A stretch of 64,000 bases of DNA from Hyphomonas sp. Its GTDB lineage: Bacteria; Pseudomonadota; Alphaproteobacteria; Caulobacterales; Hyphomonadaceae. The notes under the pieces were generated by a model that made no database searches, was not told the DNA's origin, and saw only the letters and a list, made by a program, of their open reading frames with translations. This document shows, piece by piece, positions 53,983-64,000 of this stretch. The first letter of the stretch is position 1; every line of letters starts with the position of its first letter. A program made the translations under genes and the position numbers. The DNA is taken from assembly GCF_016125515.1 (NCBI RefSeq), contig NZ_WGLO01000002.1:178171-242170 (forward strand), read 5' to 3'.

Positions 53983-54345
53983 TTAGAATTTGAGGCCGCC
54001 CTCACGGGCAGCGTCTGCCAAGGCTTTCACCCGGCCGTGGAACATGTAACCGCCGCGATCGAAGACAACGTCCTCGACACCGGCCTTTTTCGCGCGCTCG
54101 GCAATAGCCTTGCCGACCAGCGCGGCTGCTTCGATGTTGCCACCGGTCTTGGCACCGCCAAGCACGTCGGCTTCGAGTGTCGAGGCCGAGGCGAGCGTGA
54201 TGCCCTTCTCGTCGTCGATGACCTGAACCGAGATGTTCTTGTGGCTGCGCGAGACCGACAGGCGCGGAAGGCCTTCGGCGACCTTGCGGAGCTTGGTGCG
54301 GACGCGCTGGGCGCGGCGTTGCAACTTTTCGCGTGACGTCTTCAT
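53983..54345 (-). CDS. rplR: 50S ribosomal protein L18
   Basis: L18, 120 residues: [13 protein letters not shown] start, [18 protein letters not shown], and the [26 protein letters not shown] end are characteristic. It brings 5S rRNA to the large subunit with L5. Confidence 0.97.
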   Translation of the reverse strand: MKTSREKLQRRAQRVRTKLRKVAEGLPRLSVSRSHKNISVQVIDDEKGITLASASTLEADVLGGAKTGGNIEAAALVGKAIAERAKKAGVEDVVFDRGGYMFHGRVKALADAAREGGLKF

Positions 54346-54348
54346 GGC

Positions 54349-54960
54349 TTACTTCTTCTTGCCTTCCTTGCGGCGGACGTATTCGCCCTGCAGGCGGATA
54401 CCCTTGCCTTTATAAGGCTCTGGCGGACGGAACTTCTTGATCTCGGCGGCAACCTGGCCAACGGCCTGCTTGTCGGCGCCCGTGATCACGATCTCGGTGG
54501 GCTTCGAAGAGGCCAGCGTGATGCCCTTCGGAGCCTTGTACACCACATCGTGCGAATAGCCGAGCGCCAGCTTCAGGTCCGTGCCCTGCATCTGGGCGCG
54601 GTAGCCGACGCCGACGAGCTCGAGCGTTTTCGTGTAGCCTTTGGTGACGCCGTCAACGAGGTTGGCCGCGCGGGCGCGGGCCGTACCCCACTGGGTGCGG
54701 GCATTGGCATCCAGCGATTCGGCCAGCGTCGGGGCACGCTTGCCTTTTGCTTTCGCTGCTTCGATCACTTCGTTGGCCGCCTTCAGGAGGTCGGCGCGCG
54801 GGAGGACCGTTAGCTCGTTGTTTTCAAGCTTCGGCGTGATGACTTCCGGCAGGACGAGCTCAAGCTCACCCTTCGGGCCTTTGGCCTTGATCGTCTGACC
54901 ACTGACGGACACCGTAGCGCCGGCAGGAACAGCAATCGCGAGTTTTCCGATACGGGACAT
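54349..54960 (-). CDS. rplF: 50S ribosomal protein L6 with an internal insertion
   Basis: L6, 203 residues, near the factor-binding site by the sarcin-ricin loop. [33 protein letters not shown] and [12 protein letters not shown] are family blocks. It is about 26 residues longer than the 177-residue norm because of an inserted helix (residues about 58-87, [30 protein letters not shown]) in the loop before GTARA. The reading frame and ends are otherwise normal. Confidence 0.96.
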   Translation of the reverse strand: MSRIGKLAIAVPAGATVSVSGQTIKAKGPKGELELVLPEVITPKLENNELTVLPRADLLKAANEVIEAAKAKGKRAPTLAESLDANARTQWGTARARAANLVDGVTKGYTKTLELVGVGYRAQMQGTDLKLALGYSHDVVYKAPKGITLASSKPTEIVITGADKQAVGQVAAEIKKFRPPEPYKGKGIRLQGEYVRRKEGKKK

Positions 54961-54972
54961 CTTACATGCCTC

Positions 54973-55368
54973 CTAGAATACGCGGCAGAGCACTTCGCCG
55001 CCGACATTCTTGGCGCGCGCAGCGTTGTCCGACATAACACCCTGCGAAGTCGACAGGATCGAGATGCCCAGACCATTGCGCACGAGCGGAATGTCAGAGA
55101 CCGAAGAATAGACCCGGCGGCCCGGCTTCGAGATGCGTTTGATCTCGGAGATGACCGGCTGGCCTTCATAATACTTGAGTTCGATCTCGAGGGACTTGTG
55201 ACCGTCCTTCTCGATTTCGGCATACCCGCGAATGTAACCTTCCGTGGCGAGCACATCGAGCACACGACCGCGCAGCTTCGATGCCGGCGTCACGACTTTC
55301 GTCATGCCACGCATCTGAGCGTTACGGATACGGGTCAACATATCGCCGAGGGGATCAGAAATGTTCAT
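54973..55368 (-). CDS. rpsH: 30S ribosomal protein S8
   Basis: S8, 131 residues: [28 protein letters not shown] and the end [21 protein letters not shown] are diagnostic. A primary 16S binder; in many bacteria it also represses its own operon. Confidence 0.97.
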   Translation of the reverse strand: MNISDPLGDMLTRIRNAQMRGMTKVVTPASKLRGRVLDVLATEGYIRGYAEIEKDGHKSLEIELKYYEGQPVISEIKRISKPGRRVYSSVSDIPLVRNGLGISILSTSQGVMSDNAARAKNVGGEVLCRVF

Positions 55369-55383
55369 GTCTTCCCTCCTCTC

Positions 55384-55689
55384 CTACCAGCTGGACTTCA
55401 CGAGACCGGGGATCTGTCCGCGCGAGCCAAGCTCCCGCAGCGCGATCCGCGACATTTTAAGTTTGCGATAGAACGCACGCGGACGACCGGTGACTTCGCA
55501 GCGGTTACGCACCCGGTTCGCGGCCGAGTTGCGCGGCATCTGGGCGAGCTTGATGCGCGCCTTGAAGCGTTCTTCCAGCGACAGGTTCTCGTCCATCGCG
55601 GCCGCTTTCAGGGCGGCGCGCTTGGCGGCGTAACGCTCGACCATCGTCTTGCGCTTGTTGTTCTTCTCGATTGCGCTCTTCTTTGCCAT
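55384..55689 (-). CDS. rpsN: 30S ribosomal protein S14, zinc-free form
   Basis: S14, 101 residues: [33 protein letters not shown] and the end GLVKSSW. It is the long form without the two CxxC pairs, so it does not need zinc. Confidence 0.97.
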   Translation of the reverse strand: MAKKSAIEKNNKRKTMVERYAAKRAALKAAAMDENLSLEERFKARIKLAQMPRNSAANRVRNRCEVTGRPRAFYRKLKMSRIALRELGSRGQIPGLVKSSW

Positions 55690-55708
55690 CTAAGCAGATC
55701 TCCTGGCG

Positions 55709-56263
55709 CTAATTACGGAACGGGAAGCCGCACTCAGCGAGGAGTGCCTTGGCTTCTTCGTTCGTTTCGGCGGTGGTGCAGACGATGATGTCCATGCCGC
55801 GCACCTGATCCACCTCGTCATAGTTGATCTCCGGGAACACGATGTGCTCCTTGACACCCATGGCGTAGTTGCCACGGCCGTCGAAGCTCTTCCCGTTGAG
55901 ACCGCGGAAGTCTTTCACGCGCGGCAGCGCGATCGTGGTGAGCCGGTCAAGGAACTCGTACATCCGGTCACGGCGAAGCGTGACCTTTGCACCGATCAGC
56001 ATGCCTTCGCGCAGCTTGAAGCCGGCGATCGACTTGCGGGCCTTGGTGGCAACCGGCTTCTGACCTGCGATGCGCTCCAGTTCAGCCAGGGCCGACTTGA
56101 TCTTCTTGGAGTCGGCGACAGCTTCGCCCACACCCATGTTGATCACGACCTTGTCGAGCTTCGGAACCTTCATCGGGTTCGAATAGTTGAACTGCTCCTG
56201 CAGTTTCGCCCGGATCTCTTCCCGGTACTTCCGCTTGAGGCGGGGTTCGTAAGCCTCAGACAT
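55709..56263 (-). CDS. rplE: 50S ribosomal protein L5
   Basis: L5, 184 residues: [33 protein letters not shown] and [20 protein letters not shown] are family blocks. It anchors 5S rRNA and touches the P-site tRNA. The ATG at 56263 overlaps the end of rplX by 8 bases. Confidence 0.97.
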   Translation of the reverse strand: MSEAYEPRLKRKYREEIRAKLQEQFNYSNPMKVPKLDKVVINMGVGEAVADSKKIKSALAELERIAGQKPVATKARKSIAGFKLREGMLIGAKVTLRRDRMYEFLDRLTTIALPRVKDFRGLNGKSFDGRGNYAMGVKEHIVFPEINYDEVDQVRGMDIIVCTTAETNEEAKALLAECGFPFRN

Positions 56264-56573
56264 CGATCGATTCCCCTGAGCGTTTAGCAAAGCGCGTCTT
56301 GCGGCCGTGCTGGTCAATCTTGAAACCGACGCGGACGGCCTTGCCGTCGCGCGGGTCGACATGGGCGACGTTCGACACGTGGATCGCCGCTTCGAACGAC
56401 TTGAGGCCGCCCGGATCCATCTGGGTCGGCTTCTGGTGGCGCTTCACGACGCCAACGCCGCGAACCACAACCTTGTTCTCGTCCGGGATCACCTTCAGGA
56501 CTTCGCCCTTGGTGCCCTTGTCCTTGCCCGAAATGATGACGACGGTGTCGCCCTTCTTGATCTTCGCAGCCAT
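56256..56573 (-). CDS. rplX: 50S ribosomal protein L24
   Basis: L24, 105 residues: [21 protein letters not shown] (KOW motif) and [19 protein letters not shown] are diagnostic. An assembly initiator at the exit tunnel. It overlaps rplE by 8 bases. Confidence 0.97.
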   Translation of the reverse strand: MAAKIKKGDTVVIISGKDKGTKGEVLKVIPDENKVVVRGVGVVKRHQKPTQMDPGGLKSFEAAIHVSNVAHVDPRDGKAVRVGFKIDQHGRKTRFAKRSGESIDV

Positions 56574-56575
56574 GA

Positions 56576-56944
56576 CTACAGGACCTCCGGAGCCATGTTG
56601 GCGATCTTCACCTGGTTCTTCGCACGCAGTTCGCGCGGAACCGGTCCGAAGACGCGGGTGCCGATAGGCTCGCCATTGTTGTTGATGAGAACGGCCGCGT
56701 TCGAGTCAAAGCGGATCGTCGAGCCGTCGGCGCGGTTGATGTCTTTCGACACGCGAACCACGACGGCCTTGCGCACGTCGCCTTTTTTCACACGACCCGT
56801 CGGGATCGCTTCCTTGATCGAAACGACGATCACGTCACCCACCGAGGCGTAACGACGGCCAGCGCCGCCGAGCACCTTGATGCACATGACGCGGCGTGCG
56901 CCCGAGTTATCGGCGACCCGCAGGTTTGTCTGCATCTGGATCAT
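56576..56944 (-). CDS. rplN: 50S ribosomal protein L14
   Basis: L14, 122 residues: [20 protein letters not shown] and the end [19 protein letters not shown] are near-invariant. It lies at the subunit interface. Overlaps rpsQ by 4 bases. Confidence 0.98.
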   Translation of the reverse strand: MIQMQTNLRVADNSGARRVMCIKVLGGAGRRYASVGDVIVVSIKEAIPTGRVKKGDVRKAVVVRVSKDINRADGSTIRFDSNAAVLINNNGEPIGTRVFGPVPRELRAKNQVKIANMAPEVL

Positions 56945-57186
56945 GCGTCACTCCCTTCGTCAGCAACGAGTTCCCAGCGCTTCAGCTTGGACTTCGGTGC
57001 GCATTCGCGAATGGTCACGGTCTGACCTTCGACGGCGACATTGCCTTCGTCGTGCGCGTGGTAGCGGCTCGACCGGCGGACGATTTTCTTCAGCATCGGG
57101 TGCGTAAAGGTCCGTTCGATGCGGACAATGGCAGTCTTGTCCTGCTTCGCGGAAACAACGACGCCTCTCATGGTACGTTTCGGCAT
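56941..57186 (-). CDS. rpsQ: 30S ribosomal protein S17
   Basis: S17, 81 residues: [35 protein letters not shown] and [20 protein letters not shown] are typical. A primary 16S binder in the lower body. Confidence 0.97.
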   Translation of the reverse strand: MPKRTMRGVVVSAKQDKTAIVRIERTFTHPMLKKIVRRSSRYHAHDEGNVAVEGQTVTIRECAPKSKLKRWELVADEGSDA

Positions 57187-57196
57187 GGGTGTCTCC

Positions 57197-57397
57197 TTAC
57201 GCCTTGCCTGCTTGGGCTTTCTCGCGGAGGATCGTCTTGATCCGTGCGATGTCGCGGCGAACTTCCGTCGCGCGGCCCGTTTTTTCCAGTTGGCCGGTTG
57301 CCGCCTGGAAACGCAGGTTGAACTGCTCTTTCTTCAGCTTGATCAGCTCCTCATTGAGCTGGTCGGCCGTTTTCGATCTCACGTCTGCAGCTTTCAT
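57197..57397 (-). CDS. rpmC: 50S ribosomal protein L29
   Basis: L29, 66 residues: [34 protein letters not shown] and [13 protein letters not shown]. It forms part of the rim of the exit tunnel and the SRP site. Start at ATG 57397, four bases after rplP ends. Confidence 0.97.
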   Translation of the reverse strand: MKAADVRSKTADQLNEELIKLKKEQFNLRFQAATGQLEKTGRATEVRRDIARIKTILREKAQAGKA

Positions 57398-57401
57398 GGC
57401 C

Positions 57402-57818
57402 TCAGATCCCCTCGATACGCTTGACGACTTTGGTCTTGATCGGGAGCTTTGCGGCGCCGAGCGCCAGCGCCTGGCGAGCCGTTTCTTCCGAGACACCGTC
57501 AATTTCAAACAGGATCCGGCCCGGGGCGACGCGCGCGACCCAACGGTCGACGGCACCCTTGCCTTTACCCATGCGGACTTCGATCGGCTTCGCGGTAACC
57601 GGAACATCCGGGAACACGCGGATCCAGACCTTGCCCTGTCGCTTCATTTCACGCGTGATGGCCCGGCGGGTCGCTTCGATCTGGCGCGCAGTCACGCGCT
57701 CCGGCTCGAGGGCTTTCAGCCCGAACTCACCGAACGACAGCGAGAAGCCGCCTTTCGCTTGTCCGCTGATCTTGCCTTTGAAGGCCTTGCGGAATTTGGT
57801 TCGCTTCGGTTGACGCAT
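57402..57818 (-). CDS. rplP: 50S ribosomal protein L16
   Basis: L16, 138 residues: [36 protein letters not shown] and [20 protein letters not shown] (residues include the RMGKGKG block). It shapes the A-site finger and tRNA accommodation. Starts six bases after rpsC. Confidence 0.98.
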   Translation of the reverse strand: MRQPKRTKFRKAFKGKISGQAKGGFSLSFGEFGLKALEPERVTARQIEATRRAITREMKRQGKVWIRVFPDVPVTAKPIEVRMGKGKGAVDRWVARVAPGRILFEIDGVSEETARQALALGAAKLPIKTKVVKRIEGI

Positions 57819-57823
57819 TGGAA

Positions 57824-58560
<737 letters not shown>

Positions 58561-58561
<1 letters not shown>

Positions 58562-58950
58562 TATGCGGCCTCCGCAGTCTGGCTGGTGTCACGAAGGACG
58601 ATGGTGAGTTGGGCGAACGGCTTCTGGATCGGCGCAGCGCGGCCACGGGCGCGGGCCCGGATGCGCTTCATCACGAGGTTCTTGCCGACATGGGCTTCCG
58701 CAACGACCAGGCTGTCGATGTCGAGGCCATGGTTGTTCTCGGCGTTCGCGATCGCGCTCTGCAGCAGCTTGCGAACGTCCTTGGCGGGACGCTTCGGCGA
58801 GAACTGCAGCTCGGCGAGCGCGCGCTCGACCTTCAGACCGCGGATCTGCTGAGCCAGCAGGTTCAGCTTTTGCGGGCTGGAGCGATACATGCGCAGCACA
58901 GCGCGCGATTCGTTCGCGGCCTGCTTCGGAGGATTCTTGGCCTTTGCCAT
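58561..58950 (-). CDS. rplV: 50S ribosomal protein L22
   Basis: L22, 129 residues: [35 protein letters not shown] and [17 protein letters not shown] are typical; the hairpin loop with RARARGR reaches into the exit tunnel. Shares a base with rpsC. Confidence 0.97.
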
Positions 58951-58952
58951 GA

Positions 58953-59231
58953 CTACTTCCTCTTCGCTTTCTTGTCGGCGCCGTGGCCGTAATAGGTCCG
59001 GGTCGGAGCAAACTCACCGAGCTTGTGACCGACCATCTCTTCCGAGATCGTGACCGGGATGAACTTGTTGCCGTTGTGGACCTGGAAGTTCAGGCCAACG
59101 AATTGCGGCAGGATGGTCGAGCGGCGCGACCAGGTCTTGATGACGGCGCGTTTTTCGGACGAACGGGCTTCTTCTGCTTTCTTCAGCAGGTAGCCGTCGA
59201 CGAATGGGCCTTTCCAGACAGAACGGGGCAT
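58953..59231 (-). CDS. rpsS: 30S ribosomal protein S19
   Basis: S19, 92 residues: [37 protein letters not shown] and [14 protein letters not shown] are diagnostic. It sits in the head and contacts S13. Confidence 0.98.
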   Translation of the reverse strand: MPRSVWKGPFVDGYLLKKAEEARSSEKRAVIKTWSRRSTILPQFVGLNFQVHNGNKFIPVTISEEMVGHKLGEFAPTRTYYGHGADKKAKRK

Positions 59232-59246
59232 GTCTCGCGGCTCCTC

Positions 59247-60077
59247 TTAGCGTTTCGCGTTACGGCGACGGATGATCAGACGATCCGTTGCCTTGTTGGT
59301 GCGGGTCTTGGGACCGCGGGTTTTCTTGCCCCACGGGGTGACCGGGTGACGGCCGCCCGAGGACTTGCCTTCACCACCGCCGTGCGGGTGGTCGACCGGG
59401 TTCATGACGACACCGCGAACGGTCGGGCGGACGCCCTGGTTGCGCGTACGGCCAGCCTTGGAGCTGACTTCGTTCATCTTGTCCGGGTTCGACACCGCGC
59501 CGATCGTGGCGAGGCAGCTGTCGAGCACCATGCGGAGTTCGCCGGAAGCGAGCTTGATTTGCGCATAGCCCGAGTCGCGGCCGACGAGCTGGGCGTAGGT
59601 GCCGGCAGAGCGGACCATCTGCGCGCCCTTCTGGGGCTTCAGCTCGATGTTGTGGATGATCGTGCCGACCGGGATCGACTTCAGCGGCAGGGTGTTGCCC
59701 GGCTTGATGTCTGCGGTGGCCGACGTGATGACCGTGTCACCGACTTCAAGGCGCTGCGGCGCGATGATGTAGGAGAGCAGGCCGTCTTCATACTTGATCA
59801 GCGCAATGAAGGCCGTACGGTTCGGGTCATACTCGAGGCGTTCGACAACAGCCGGGATGTCCCAGCGGTTACGCTTGAAGTCGACCTTGCGGTACAGGCG
59901 CTTCGCACCGCCGCCCTGGTGGCGGACAGTGATGCGGCCCTGGTTGTTCCGGCCGCCTTTCTTGTTCAGACCTTCGGTCAGCGCCTTGACCGGTGCGCCC
60001 TTGTGCAGGGCGGAACGGTCCACCAGCACGAGCTGGCGGCGGCCGGGAGAAGTCGGGTTGAATGTCTTCAGTGCCAT
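59247..60077 (-). CDS. rplB: 50S ribosomal protein L2
   Basis: L2, 276 residues: [40 protein letters not shown] and the [15 protein letters not shown] block with the His important for peptidyl transfer. It starts 18 bases after rplW. Confidence 0.98.
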   Translation of the reverse strand: MALKTFNPTSPGRRQLVLVDRSALHKGAPVKALTEGLNKKGGRNNQGRITVRHQGGGAKRLYRKVDFKRNRWDIPAVVERLEYDPNRTAFIALIKYEDGLLSYIIAPQRLEVGDTVITSATADIKPGNTLPLKSIPVGTIIHNIELKPQKGAQMVRSAGTYAQLVGRDSGYAQIKLASGELRMVLDSCLATIGAVSNPDKMNEVSSKAGRTRNQGVRPTVRGVVMNPVDHPHGGGEGKSSGGRHPVTPWGKKTRGPKTRTNKATDRLIIRRRNAKR

Positions 60078-60095
60078 GTGTTTCGTCCTTCTCCC

Positions 60096-60395
60096 TTAGA
60101 GGCCCGTCGAAATATCGACAGACTGGCCTTCAGCGAGCGTGACGACTGCTTTTTTCACGTCAGAGCGACGGCCGAGGAAACCCCGGAAGCGTTTCGTCTT
60201 GCCCTTCTGGGTCAGGGTGTTGACCTTTGTCACGCTCACCTTGAACAGGGCCTCGACGGCCTCCTTGATCGCCTTCTTGTCAGCGGTCGGCGCCACTTCG
60301 AAGATGATCTTGTTCTGCTCGGCGACGAGCGTCGATTTCTCGGTGATCAGCGGGCGGCGGATCACGTCATAGTGGTGGGGTTTCACCTCGGCCAT
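60096..60395 (-). CDS. rplW: 50S ribosomal protein L23
   Basis: L23, 99 residues: [20 protein letters not shown], then [15 protein letters not shown] and [18 protein letters not shown]. It is the docking point for trigger factor and SRP. One-base overlap with rplD. Confidence 0.97.
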   Translation of the reverse strand: MAEVKPHHYDVIRRPLITEKSTLVAEQNKIIFEVAPTADKKAIKEAVEALFKVSVTKVNTLTQKGKTKRFRGFLGRRSDVKKAVVTLAEGQSVDISTGL

Positions 60396-61042
60396 TATTC
60401 AGCCTCCGCAGCTTCGACGCCGTCAAAGCGGGCTTTGATGCCCTCAGCGGCTTCTTTGGTGATAACGAGCGTCCGGCGGCGCAGGATGTCGTAGACATTC
60501 AGGCCGGCGACCGGGAGCACGTCGATGTTCGGGATGTTGCGGGCGGCGCGGGCGAAGTTTTCATTCACCTCGGCGCCCGAGATGATCAGCGCGTTTTCAA
60601 TGCCGAGGCCCTTGAACGCCTGAACCAGGTCTTTCGTCTTGCCAGCGGCCATTTCAGCCTTGTCGATCACGAGGATCGAGCTGTCCTTGACCTTCGAAGA
60701 GAGCGCGTGGGCGAGTGCCAGCTTGCGGATCTTCTTCGGCAGGTCATGGGCGTGGCTGCGCACGCGCGGGCCGTGGGCTGCACCGCCGCCCACGAAAATC
60801 GGCGCATTGCGCGAACCGTGGCGGGCGCCGCCCGAGCCTTTTTGCTTGATCGACTTTTTCGTCGTCCGGTTCACTTCCGAACGCGACTTGGCTTTGTGCG
60901 TACCGGCCTGACGGCGGGCGAGCTGCCAGCGCACGGTGCGCTGCAGGATGTCGCCGCGGATTTCGTCGATGCCGAAAATCGCGTCGTCCAGCTCGATCTT
61001 GCCGGCAGCCTTGCCGGCGAGGGTTTTAACTGAGAGTTCCAT
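60395..61042 (-). CDS. rplD: 50S ribosomal protein L4
   Basis: L4, 215 residues: [42 protein letters not shown] with the tunnel loop, and [12 protein letters not shown]. In enteric bacteria L4 represses the S10 operon; not shown here. One-base overlaps on both sides. Confidence 0.98.
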   Translation of the reverse strand: MELSVKTLAGKAAGKIELDDAIFGIDEIRGDILQRTVRWQLARRQAGTHKAKSRSEVNRTTKKSIKQKGSGGARHGSRNAPIFVGGGAAHGPRVRSHAHDLPKKIRKLALAHALSSKVKDSSILVIDKAEMAAGKTKDLVQAFKGLGIENALIISGAEVNENFARAARNIPNIDVLPVAGLNVYDILRRRTLVITKEAAEGIKARFDGVEAAEAE

Positions 61043-61800
61043 TAGCCTTCACCCCCGGCGGTCATCTTTTCCGGTGCCTTGAACGAGCCGGCTTTCGGCG
61101 CGTCAGCAGGCAGCGCTTTTTTCACGGCGTCGCGGACTTCCACGAACGCACCGTCGTGGCCCGGCACAGCGCCTTTCACGAAGATCAGGCCGCGCTCGAC
61201 ATCGGTGCGCACAACCGTGAGATTCTGCGTCGTGATGCGTTCGTCACCGAGGTGACCAGCCATCTTCTTGTTCTTGAACACGCGGCCCGGATCCTGGCGC
61301 ATACCGGTCGAACCGTGCGAGCGGTGCGACAGCGACACGCCGTGCGTGGCGCGCAGACCGCCGAAGTTCCAGCGCTTCATGGCACCGGCAAAACCTTTAC
61401 CGATGCTCTGGGCCGTCACGTCGACCTTCTGGCCGGCCACGAAGTGGTCAGCGAGGACAGTCGAACCGACTTCCGGCAGATCGCCGCTGACGCGGAATTC
61501 CTTGACTTTCGCCTTCGGGGCAACGCCGGCCTTGGCGAACTGGCCGCGCAGCGCCTTCACGGTGCGCTTGGCTTTCTTGTCGCCGGCGCCAAGGATGACG
61601 GCCTTGTAGCCGTCAGTGCGGGTAACTTCCCCGCCCTTCTTGGTGGTGACGGTGCGGACCTCTTCGGTGCGAACGCCAACGACCTGGCAACCGTCAAGCG
61701 AGAGAACGGTGACCGGAACGTGGCGGCCGTCCGCGTCGAACAGGCGCGTCATGCCGACTTTGCGGGCGAGAACGCCCGTGCGGGGAGCAGGCAATGCCAT
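61042..61800 (-). CDS. rplC: 50S ribosomal protein L3
   Basis: L3, 252 residues: [41 protein letters not shown] and [22 protein letters not shown] wording. It is about 40 residues longer than E. coli L3, with a C-terminal Lys/Ala/Pro tail, as in other Alphaproteobacteria. Confidence 0.98.
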   Translation of the reverse strand: MALPAPRTGVLARKVGMTRLFDADGRHVPVTVLSLDGCQVVGVRTEEVRTVTTKKGGEVTRTDGYKAVILGAGDKKAKRTVKALRGQFAKAGVAPKAKVKEFRVSGDLPEVGSTVLADHFVAGQKVDVTAQSIGKGFAGAMKRWNFGGLRATHGVSLSHRSHGSTGMRQDPGRVFKNKKMAGHLGDERITTQNLTVVRTDVERGLIFVKGAVPGHDGAFVEVRDAVKKALPADAPKAGSFKAPEKMTAGGEG

Positions 61801-62120
61801 TAGCGGCCTCCCTCGAGTTTGATTTCAATGCCGACGCCCGAAGACAGGTCGAGCTTCATCAGCGCGTCCACGGTCTGAGGAGTGGGGTCGACGATGTCGA
61901 GAATGCGGGTGTGCGTGCGGATTTCGAACTGGTCGCGCGAGGCTTTGTCGATGTGCGGCGACCGGATGACCGTAAAGCGCTCGATACGCGTCGGCAGCGG
62001 CACCGGACCACGGACTTCCGCGCCGGTGCGCTTCGCCGTGTTCACGATTTCCTTCGCCGACAAGTCGAGCGCGCGGTGATCAAAGGCTTTCAGCCTGATC
62101 CGGATATTTTGTTTTTCCAT
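61800..62120 (-). CDS. rpsJ: 30S ribosomal protein S10
   Basis: S10, 106 residues: [40 protein letters not shown] and [20 protein letters not shown]. It also serves transcription antitermination with NusB. I start at MEKQN (62120); it is the first gene of the long ribosomal unit and shares a base with rplC. Confidence 0.98.
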   Translation of the reverse strand: MEKQNIRIRLKAFDHRALDLSAKEIVNTAKRTGAEVRGPVPLPTRIERFTVIRSPHIDKASRDQFEIRTHTRILDIVDPTPQTVDALMKLDLSSGVGIEIKLEGGR

Positions 62121-62447
62121 CTCGCTTCCGTCCGCGCAAAACACTTAGGCCCTGGGCGCGACAGCTCGTCAGCTTCGAGCGCCCGGGGGCTTCGGTAGGG
62201 TTAAATTGTCAGTTTCGAGGGAGCGTTCGCTGTCAAAAGCGCAGCCATCCCGGCGAAGTGGGGCTTCTAGTTGAGAGAATCGGATGCGTCAACAGCCGTT
62301 CAGGGGGAATCTGCAGGCCGTTTCCGCCCGGCCCGGCCCTGCGCTGAAGTGTCGGCTCGATCCGCCGCTGGCGGACGCCCCCTTCCCTATCTTCAGGCTG
62401 GTCTCCCGCGTGCCAGCCAGGCAGACTGGCGCCCGGGAGGATACCTC
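62121..62447 (-). promoter_or_regulatory. S10 operon upstream region with a -35-like hexamer
   Basis: A 327-base gap between rpsJ and the divergent VOC gene. On the minus strand a perfect TTGACA (62236-62231) is present, but the nearest -10-like sequences (GACAAT at 62210-62205, TTTAAC just after) are spaced too far for a standard match, so the exact start is unclear. I see no other structure of note. Confidence 0.35.
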
Positions 62448-62975
62448 ATGAGCCGGATTTTCGGGAAGGTCTGCCAGAACGGCTATGTCGTGCGCGACAT
62501 CGAAGCCGCGATGAACCATTGGATCAATGTCATGGGCGTCGGGCCCTGGTTCTATATCGAGGACGTGAAGACCGACTGGTTCCGTCACAGGGGCAAGGAA
62601 TCGGACGCAAAGATGAGCATTGCCCTCGCCAATTCCGGCGACCTGCAGATCGAACTGATCCAACCCCGCAACGACGCGCCCTCAATGTACAAGGAATTCC
62701 TCGACGCCGGCCACGAGGGCCTGCAGCACATGTCCTACTGGACCGAGGATTATCAGGGCCTCTATGACAAGGCGCTCGCGCTCGGCTACCGGGTCGGCCA
62801 TGAGGGCTGTATTGGCGGGGAGAAAGGGCGCTTCGCCTATTTCGACACCGAGGCGCATCCCGGCACCGTGATCGAGATCTCCGACATCAGCGGCGCCAAG
62901 GGCCGGACCTTTGCGCACATCCGGAAAGTGGCGGAAGGCTGGGACGGGACCGACCCGATCCGGATCATCAGATAG
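62448..62975 (+). CDS. VOC-superfamily protein, methylmalonyl-CoA-epimerase-like
   Basis: A 175-residue VOC protein: FGKVCQNGYVVRDIEAAMNHW opens the fold, IELIQPRNDAPSMYKEFL and GLQHMSYWTEDYQGLYD provide the metal His and Glu positions, and TVIEISDIS closes it. The pairing resembles methylmalonyl-CoA epimerase and related lactoylglutathione-lyase-like enzymes. GGGAGG lies about 8 bases before ATG 62448. It is the gene on the opposite strand that separates tuf from rpsJ. Confidence 0.88.
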   Translation: MSRIFGKVCQNGYVVRDIEAAMNHWINVMGVGPWFYIEDVKTDWFRHRGKESDAKMSIALANSGDLQIELIQPRNDAPSMYKEFLDAGHEGLQHMSYWTEDYQGLYDKALALGYRVGHEGCIGGEKGRFAYFDTEAHPGTVIEISDISGAKGRTFAHIRKVAEGWDGTDPIRIIR

Positions 62976-63065
62976 GCTGGCCAAGCCCGCTCGCAGCACG
63001 TGCGGCCGGACGCAGCGGGAGCTGGCCGGTTGGCGGATGACAAGGCAGACAGGGCTTGCCCGGCG

Positions 63066-63440
63066 TCAGGATGAATTGAGGGCAAAAGCGGGCGCGGCGC
63101 CGGTGATTGGCCAGACGGCCATCGCCGAAACGCGCGCAAGGGCGGGCGCCGCACTCAGCCCGGCCGGCAGATCCGTGGACCAGACGGGATCGTCCCACCG
63201 GGGGCGCTCCGGCGCGTGTGGCCGATAGGCGGCGGGATCGGGTTTGCGGTCGCCCAGACAGACGATCTCGACCCAGCCCCAGCGGGAGGTGGCGAAGAGC
63301 ACGTCTTCAAAACCCGCCGACGCATACCAGCGCAGCAACCGGTTCAGCGACCACCAGAGCACCGGCCAGAAGAATGCCGGCACATGCGCGAACAGGGGCG
63401 CGAAATGCGGGTGGTTGCGAAGGGCGCTGAGCGAGATCAT
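63066..63440 (-). CDS. small conserved protein of unknown function
   Basis: A 124-residue protein starting [14 protein letters not shown]. It has one hydrophobic helix ([17 protein letters not shown]), a strand-like [20 protein letters not shown] and a Pro/Ala/Trp-rich end. No family is recognised with confidence; similar short proteins with the RWGWVEI wording occur in other Alphaproteobacteria. It is on the ribosomal strand between rpsJ and tuf, so the normal linkage is interrupted. Confidence 0.55.
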   Translation of the reverse strand: MISLSALRNHPHFAPLFAHVPAFFWPVLWWSLNRLLRWYASAGFEDVLFATSRWGWVEIVCLGDRKPDPAAYRPHAPERPRWDDPVWSTDLPAGLSAAPALARVSAMAVWPITGAAPAFALNSS

Positions 63441-63614
63441 GCGGCGAGAATACACCCGGCAGATGTCCGGCCGGACACGTTTCCGGGAAAAACGCCGGTT
63501 TCCGGTATCCCCCCGGTGAGTGCCGGGGCCCAAAAGACCTTGTTCCGTCCGGGTTTCCGGTGCCCGGCACCGGCCGGGAGGATGAGGCGGACCGGCGGCG
63601 CGAGGGGGGATTTC

Positions 63615-63640
63615 GTTGCGCAAGGGCAAACTTGCGCAAC
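63615..63640. terminator. second hairpin after tuf
   Basis: GTTGCGCAAG (63615-63624) and CTTGCGCAAC (63631-63640) are perfect 10-bp arms around a 6-base loop, directly behind the T-tract of the tuf terminator. Confidence 0.55.
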
Positions 63641-63670
63641 AAAAAGGGCCGCCCGTTGCGGGGCGGCCCT
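63641..63670 (-). terminator. intrinsic terminator of tuf
   Basis: AGGGCCGCCC (63645-63654) and GGGCGGCCCT (63661-63670) give a perfect 10-bp stem; on the minus strand the T-run (complement of 63641-63645) follows. It lies 63 bases after the tuf stop. Confidence 0.85.
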
Positions 63671-63733
63671 GATCGTTTTGCCCGTCCACAAACTGTCCAC
63701 ATCGTGTGGACGGTTTGGGGCGTTTCGGGGGGC

Positions 63734-64000
63734 TTACTTCTTGATTTCCGACACGACGCCGGCGCCGACAGTGCGGCCGCCTTCGCGGATGGCGAAGCGC
63801 AGGCCCTTGTCCATGGCGATCGGGTTGATCAGCTCGACGTCCATCTTCACGTTGTCGCCCGGCAGGACCATTTCCTTGTCAGCCGGCAGCTTCACGATGC
63901 CGGTGACGTCCGTGGTGCGGAAGTAGAATTGCGGACGGTAGTTGGTGAAGAACGGCGTGTGACGGCCACCCTCTTCCTTCGTCAGGATGTAGGCCTCGGC
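63734..64000 (-). CDS. tuf: elongation factor Tu, C-terminal part (runs off the right edge)
   Basis: The last 88 codons of EF-Tu: ...[41 protein letters not shown] and the invariant end [20 protein letters not shown] before TAA. EF-Tu carries aminoacyl-tRNA to the ribosome. It is on the ribosomal strand, but two genes and a tandem terminator separate it from rpsJ. Confidence 0.97.
   Translation of the reverse strand, partial: AEAYILTKEEGGRHTPFFTNYRPQFYFRTTDVTGIVKLPADKEMVLPGDNVKMDVELINPIAMDKGLRFAIREGGRTVGAGVVSEIKK

Noticed and set aside
58983..60494. A 503-codon open frame opposite rplB, rplW and rpsS
   Set aside because: Runs across three certain ribosomal genes on the other strand.

Overview
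The window is GC-rich and reads as alphaproteobacterial chromosome, probably from the Hyphomonadaceae/Caulobacterales side. The grounds are the GTTC-N7-GTTC type of LexA box beside uvrA, the short adenylate kinase inside the ribosomal cluster, the gyrA-coaD-cyclophilin order, TrmFO, an NDUFAF6-like protein, and several TonB-dependent receptors and periplasmic lipoproteins. No taxonomic search was possible, so family level is an inference. I see no tRNA, rRNA, insertion sequence, phage gene or CRISPR array.

Layout. 1-2.8 kb is a leftward metal-acquisition operon: a DUF2946 protein, a FecA-like TonB receptor and the start of a PepSY membrane protein cut by the left edge. 3-4.7 kb is a rightward three-gene operon (SDR, hotdog thioesterase, conserved unknown). 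4.8-10.5 kb runs leftward with a cyclophilin lipoprotein, coaD, gyrA, a class D beta-lactamase lipoprotein and ssb; uvrA diverges from ssb across an SOS box. 13.7-15.5 kb holds two similar membrane proteins and 15.6-17 kb trmFO. 17.2-20.7 kb holds an NDUFAF6-like protein, Fe-type SOD, a zinc-ribbon protein and a TIR-transmembrane-FGE/C-type-lectin-fold protein. A DEAD-box helicase, a VOC protein and an aldehyde dehydrogenase follow.

24.8-31 kb is rich in acyl-CoA and lipid metabolism (enoyl-CoA hydratase, acyl-CoA dehydrogenase, thioesterase, SDR) with small DUF proteins between. 31-45 kb is accessory envelope and periplasmic biology: an M1 aminopeptidase lipoprotein, a CNT nucleoside transporter overlapping a TonB receptor with a GST behind, an S10 carboxypeptidase, a Kazal-type inhibitor lipoprotein, two ChaN/TIKI/EreA-like proteins, an SDR under a MerR-type operator and an HD-domain protein. 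45.1-47.8 kb pairs a PcfJ-like protein with the RNA ligase RtcB; rtcB is preceded by a highly structured leader that ends in an intrinsic terminator.

48.1-62.1 kb is the complete S10-spc-alpha ribosomal supercluster, all leftward, from rpsJ to rplQ, including secY, adk and rpoA. rpmJ is absent and a separate promoter precedes rpsM. The usual tuf-rpsJ junction is broken by a VOC protein gene and a small unknown gene; the 3' end of tuf lies at the right edge.

The best candidate for something undescribed is the single-pass protein at 19.2-20.7 kb. By the positive-inside rule it places a TIR domain with its glutamate in the cytoplasm and an FGE-fold domain lacking the catalytic cysteines in the periplasm, an arrangement that looks like a receptor. 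The structured RNA before rtcB is second.
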